From contig CAZJDV010000102.1 in the NCBI GenBank assembly GCA_964544865.1, positions 1 through 7,830 on the forward strand: a DNA stretch of 7,830 nucleotides, in the 5' to 3' direction. A program made the translations under genes and the position numbers. Positions 6,403-7,830 of the stretch are shown in pieces (the stretch's first letter is position 1; each line of letters opens with the position of its first letter). This DNA comes from CAZJDV01 sp964544865 (GTDB taxonomy: Bacteria > Chloroflexota > Dehalococcoidia > Lucifugimonadales > CAJWER01). The notes under the pieces are model-generated. The model did not search any database. It saw nothing but the letters and a program-made list of their open reading frames with translations, and had not been told where the DNA came from.

Positions 6403-6465
6403 CCCTTCGACAGGTCCAGGGCGAACCGGAATCAAACTCCGCTCGTGGTGAGCTCGTCGAACCAC
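6403..6465. repeat. Dispersed inverted repeat, CCCTTCGACAGG...GTCGAACCAC type
   Basis: CCTTCGACAGG...GCGAACCGGA and the complement of TCCGCTCGTGG...CGTCGAACC form an imperfect palindrome of about 63 bp. The arms resemble the widespread short repeats beginning CCCTTCGACA and ending TGTCGAACCAC found in intergenic DNA of many high-GC genomes. It lies upstream of the lexA promoter. It has no coding potential, and no target duplication is obvious. Confidence 0.65.
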
Positions 6466-6806
6466 AGAATAATTGAAGTGCCAGCCCATTAGCACTGGTC
6501 TTTGCATTCGGGAGTTAACCGGGGCAGGCAGCACAAGAACACCGCACGGAATGACGGCTACGATCCCAGGGAGCCCGTGTTAAAGGGCCAAACCCAAGTC
6601 CGCCTTCCGCTCTGGAATCCCCTGAGAGTGTCTTGAGGAAGCTAGCTGTCTCCAGGGGTGCGGCCTAATGACCCTTTCGACCATCCCCTCGATCCCCTTG
6701 CCATTGAAGGACTCAGAGCCCGCGCTGAGTCCGCCGTGGCGGCAGGCTCTCAGCGTATCGGCCAGAGGCGCTGCGCACCTCCCCACACGTCCCCTCCAGC
6801 GGAGCT
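6466..6806. other. Unassigned stretch between lexA promoter region and rpsT, with potential hairpins
   Basis: I see no gene here. The 68-codon minus-strand frame at 6580-6786 has no family features or good ribosome site. I compared it by eye with tRNA, tmRNA, SRP RNA, RNase P RNA and TPP riboswitch signatures without a match. It does hold several inverted repeats. CCCCTGAGA (6619-6627) pairs with TCTCCAGGGG (6649-6658) with one bulge. GGACTCAG (6709-6716) pairs perfectly with CTGAGTCC (6725-6732). CCGCC/GGCGG lies at 6731-6742, and AGAGCC (6715-6720) can instead pair with GGCTCT (6745-6750). It may be the 3' region of the rpsT transcript, an unrecognised small RNA, or a decayed gene. Confidence 0.5.
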
Positions 6807-7073
6807 TTAGCTGCCGATGGTGGTGTGGAGTTGCTTCATTAGACGGGACTTGCGGCGGGCGGCGTTCTTGTGGTGGATGGCGCCTTTTTGAGCAGCCTTA
6901 TCGAGGGCGACCACGGCCATCTTCACCGCAGCCTCGGCGGACCCGGCCGCCTCAACCTCGTCTGACTCCATCAGGCGGCGGGCCTTGGTCACCATTGTCT
7001 TCGCCTTGGACTGCAGCGGCGCGTTTCTGATGCGCCTTCTCTCCTGAACACGGGCCGATCTCGCGCTGGGCAA
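6807..7073 (-). CDS. rpsT: 30S ribosomal protein S20 (bS20)
   Basis: This is an 88-residue basic protein of the small ribosomal subunit that binds 16S rRNA early in assembly. The N-terminal half is rich in Arg, Lys and Ser (PSARSARVQERRRIRN). The C-terminal AAQKGAIHHKNAARRKSRLMKQL (about 59-81) is the S20 signature. Length is usual for the family. The start is a TTG at 7073: GGGAGGA lies eight bases upstream, a TAA is in frame 18 bases before, and no ATG or GTG comes between that stop and the conserved N-terminus. E. coli rpsT also starts with UUG, where the weak start takes part in autogenous translational control, so a similar mechanism is plausible here. It is transcribed apart from the upstream rel gene and has no clear intrinsic terminator. 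Confidence 0.95.
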   Translation of the reverse strand: MPSARSARVQERRRIRNAPLQSKAKTMVTKARRLMESDEVEAAGSAEAAVKMAVVALDKAAQKGAIHHKNAARRKSRLMKQLHTTIGS

Positions 7074-7081
7074 TTTCTTAG

Positions 7082-7088
7082 TCCTCCC
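7082..7088 (-). promoter_or_regulatory. Strong Shine-Dalgarno paired with a TTG start (rpsT)
   Basis: GGGAGGA is eight bases before the TTG at 7073. The strong site may compensate for the weak start codon, and it decides the start. Confidence 0.8.
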
Positions 7089-7107
7089 TGGTTATTCGGT
7101 CACTGCA

Positions 7108-7137
7108 ATTATCCGCTTATTCGGTGGCTTGACGCAA
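7108..7137 (-). promoter_or_regulatory. Possible rpsT promoter
   Basis: GATAAT (7108-7113) is five of six to the -10 consensus. TTGCGT (7132-7137) lies 18 bases upstream and matches only the TTG of the -35. It would give a leader of about 30 bases. It is the best candidate in the 152-base gap after rel, but only moderate. Confidence 0.4.
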
Positions 7138-7225
7138 TCGCAGGGAGCATCCCCTGCCGGTTTGGCACACTCAATGCCTGTCCTTTGATTCATCGCCCGC
7201 GGGGATTAAGGGTAGTATGCGAGCC

Positions 7226-7830
7226 TCACGAACGGGCCCTCGCGACGTGGCTCACTCCCTTTACACCCTCCAGCTTGGAGAACAGGCGGCTGAGCTGGTC
7301 GATACCGTCGATGTACACGGTCAATGAGATGATACTCACGTCGTCACGCTCCTCCGAGACGCAGGACTCGATGTTTACGCGCTCGTCCGAGACGAGGGAC
7401 GCGATGTCGCTCAGGAGTCCGACGCGGTCCCAGGCCTCTATCTTCATGCGCACCGGATAGACGGTCTGTGTCTCCCCCCAGTCGACCTGCACCAGTCGCT
7501 CCTTCTCGCTCTCGTTGACCACGTTGAGGCATGCCTCGCGGTGGACGGTGACTCCCCGGCTGCGGGTGATGTAGCCCGTTATCTCGTCGCCGTGAATGGG
7601 GTTGCAGCACTGCGCCATCCTTGTGAGGAGGTCTCCGACTCCCAGCACGGTGTTACCGGACCTAGGTCCGGTGCTGGGAAGGGCGACCAGGTGCTCTTCC
7701 TGTGGCTTGATCTCCTGCGACGCCAGCTTCTTGACCACCTGGGCGGTTGTGATCGCGCCGCTTCCCAGGGCGGCGAAGAAGTCGTCGGTGGAGTTCATGT
7801 TCACCGACTGGGCGACCTCCACGTCGTCGA
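7226..7830 (-). CDS. relA: Rel/SpoT-type (p)ppGpp synthetase/hydrolase, C-terminal part (5' end outside window)
   Basis: The last 200 residues of a Rel/RelA/SpoT-family protein, which makes and/or degrades the alarmone (p)ppGpp in the stringent response, are visible. The frame is open to the right edge. The helical region holds STDDFFAALGSGAITTAQVV. The zinc-finger/RIS domain follows with RMAQCCNPIHGDEITGY and GVTVHREAC, keeping the Cys-Cys, His and Cys positions. The ACT domain (last about 80 residues) begins at YPVRMKIEAWDRVGLLSDIA. These domains sense the ribosome and set the balance of the catalytic domains, which lie outside the window. Whether it is bifunctional therefore cannot be judged; a single Rel is usual outside the Gamma- and Betaproteobacteria. 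It ends 152 bases before rpsT, with no clear intrinsic terminator. Confidence 0.93.
   Translation of the reverse strand, partial: DDVEVAQSVNMNSTDDFFAALGSGAITTAQVVKKLASQEIKPQEEHLVALPSTGPRSGNTVLGVGDLLTRMAQCCNPIHGDEITGYITRSRGVTVHREACLNVVNESEKERLVQVDWGETQTVYPVRMKIEAWDRVGLLSDIASLVSDERVNIESCVSEERDDVSIISLTVYIDGIDQLSRLFSKLEGVKGVSHVARARS

Noticed and set aside
6619..6660. CTGAGA near a GGGTGC-like stretch, suggesting a TPP riboswitch
   Set aside because: The other conserved thi-box elements are missing, and it lies downstream, not upstream, of a gene.
6580..6786. 68-codon minus-strand frame in the rpsT-lexA gap
   Set aside because: No good ribosome site, no family motif, and composition unlike the neighbouring genes.
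6668..7030. 120-codon plus-strand frame
   Set aside because: It is antisense to rpsT; Pro/Arg/Ser-rich with no recognisable features.
7140..7157. GCAGGG/CCCTGC hairpin as a terminator for the rel gene
   Set aside because: No T-tract follows on the minus strand, and the stem is only six pairs.
1..7830. CRISPR array, tRNA, rRNA, phage or transposase genes
   Set aside because: No regularly spaced direct repeats, no tRNA-like cloverleaf or T-loop in gene-free DNA, and no such proteins were seen on either strand.

Overview
The window is a high-GC bacterial chromosomal segment in which every gene I can support lies on the minus strand. It reads as housekeeping and envelope genes, not as an accessory island. 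A run of ten N at 664-673 marks a scaffold gap, so this is probably a draft or metagenome-derived assembly. The combination of high GC, a LexA with a GAAC-N4-GTTC-like operator, a TTG-started S20 gene and two dispersed inverted-repeat elements fits an uncultured Chloroflexota (Dehalococcoidia/SAR202-like) genome. That taxonomic guess is inference; no ribosomal RNA or other decisive marker is present.

Layout, following transcription from right to left. At 7830-7226 is the 3' end of a Rel/SpoT-type (p)ppGpp synthetase/hydrolase (zinc-finger and ACT regulatory domains). At 7073-6807 is rpsT (ribosomal protein bS20), which starts at a TTG codon behind a strong Shine-Dalgarno. A stretch of about 450 bases without a gene follows; it contains one dispersed inverted repeat (6403-6465) and several potential hairpins. 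At 6264-5620 is lexA, with a promoter whose -10 hexamer lies inside a near-palindromic operator, and with a clear intrinsic terminator at about 5561-5593. At 5492-4935 is a NodB-type polysaccharide deacetylase. Its reading frame continues with coding-quality sequence to 4689 but is cut by TAA and then TAG.

Further left are a small predicted lipoprotein (4613-4122) and ilvE (3953-3024), which has the best promoter and Shine-Dalgarno in the window. Next come a 149-residue membrane protein of unknown function (2950-2501) and an overlapping PAP2-superfamily protein (2537-1956). Then there is an 87-bp inverted-repeat element (1842-1928), and last a CydD-like ABC exporter half-transporter (1777 to the left edge), whose Walker A motif is partly hidden by the N run.

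Functionally the window joins stress and growth control (Rel, LexA, S20), branched-chain amino-acid metabolism (IlvE) and envelope proteins (deacetylase, lipoprotein, PAP2, ABC exporter). I see no CRISPR array, phage or transposase gene, or obvious new multi-gene defence system. The observations most worth following are the doubly stopped deacetylase, the PAP2 protein lacking its motif-2 histidine, the TTG start of rpsT, the lexA operator-promoter overlap, and the structured unassigned stretch downstream of rpsT.
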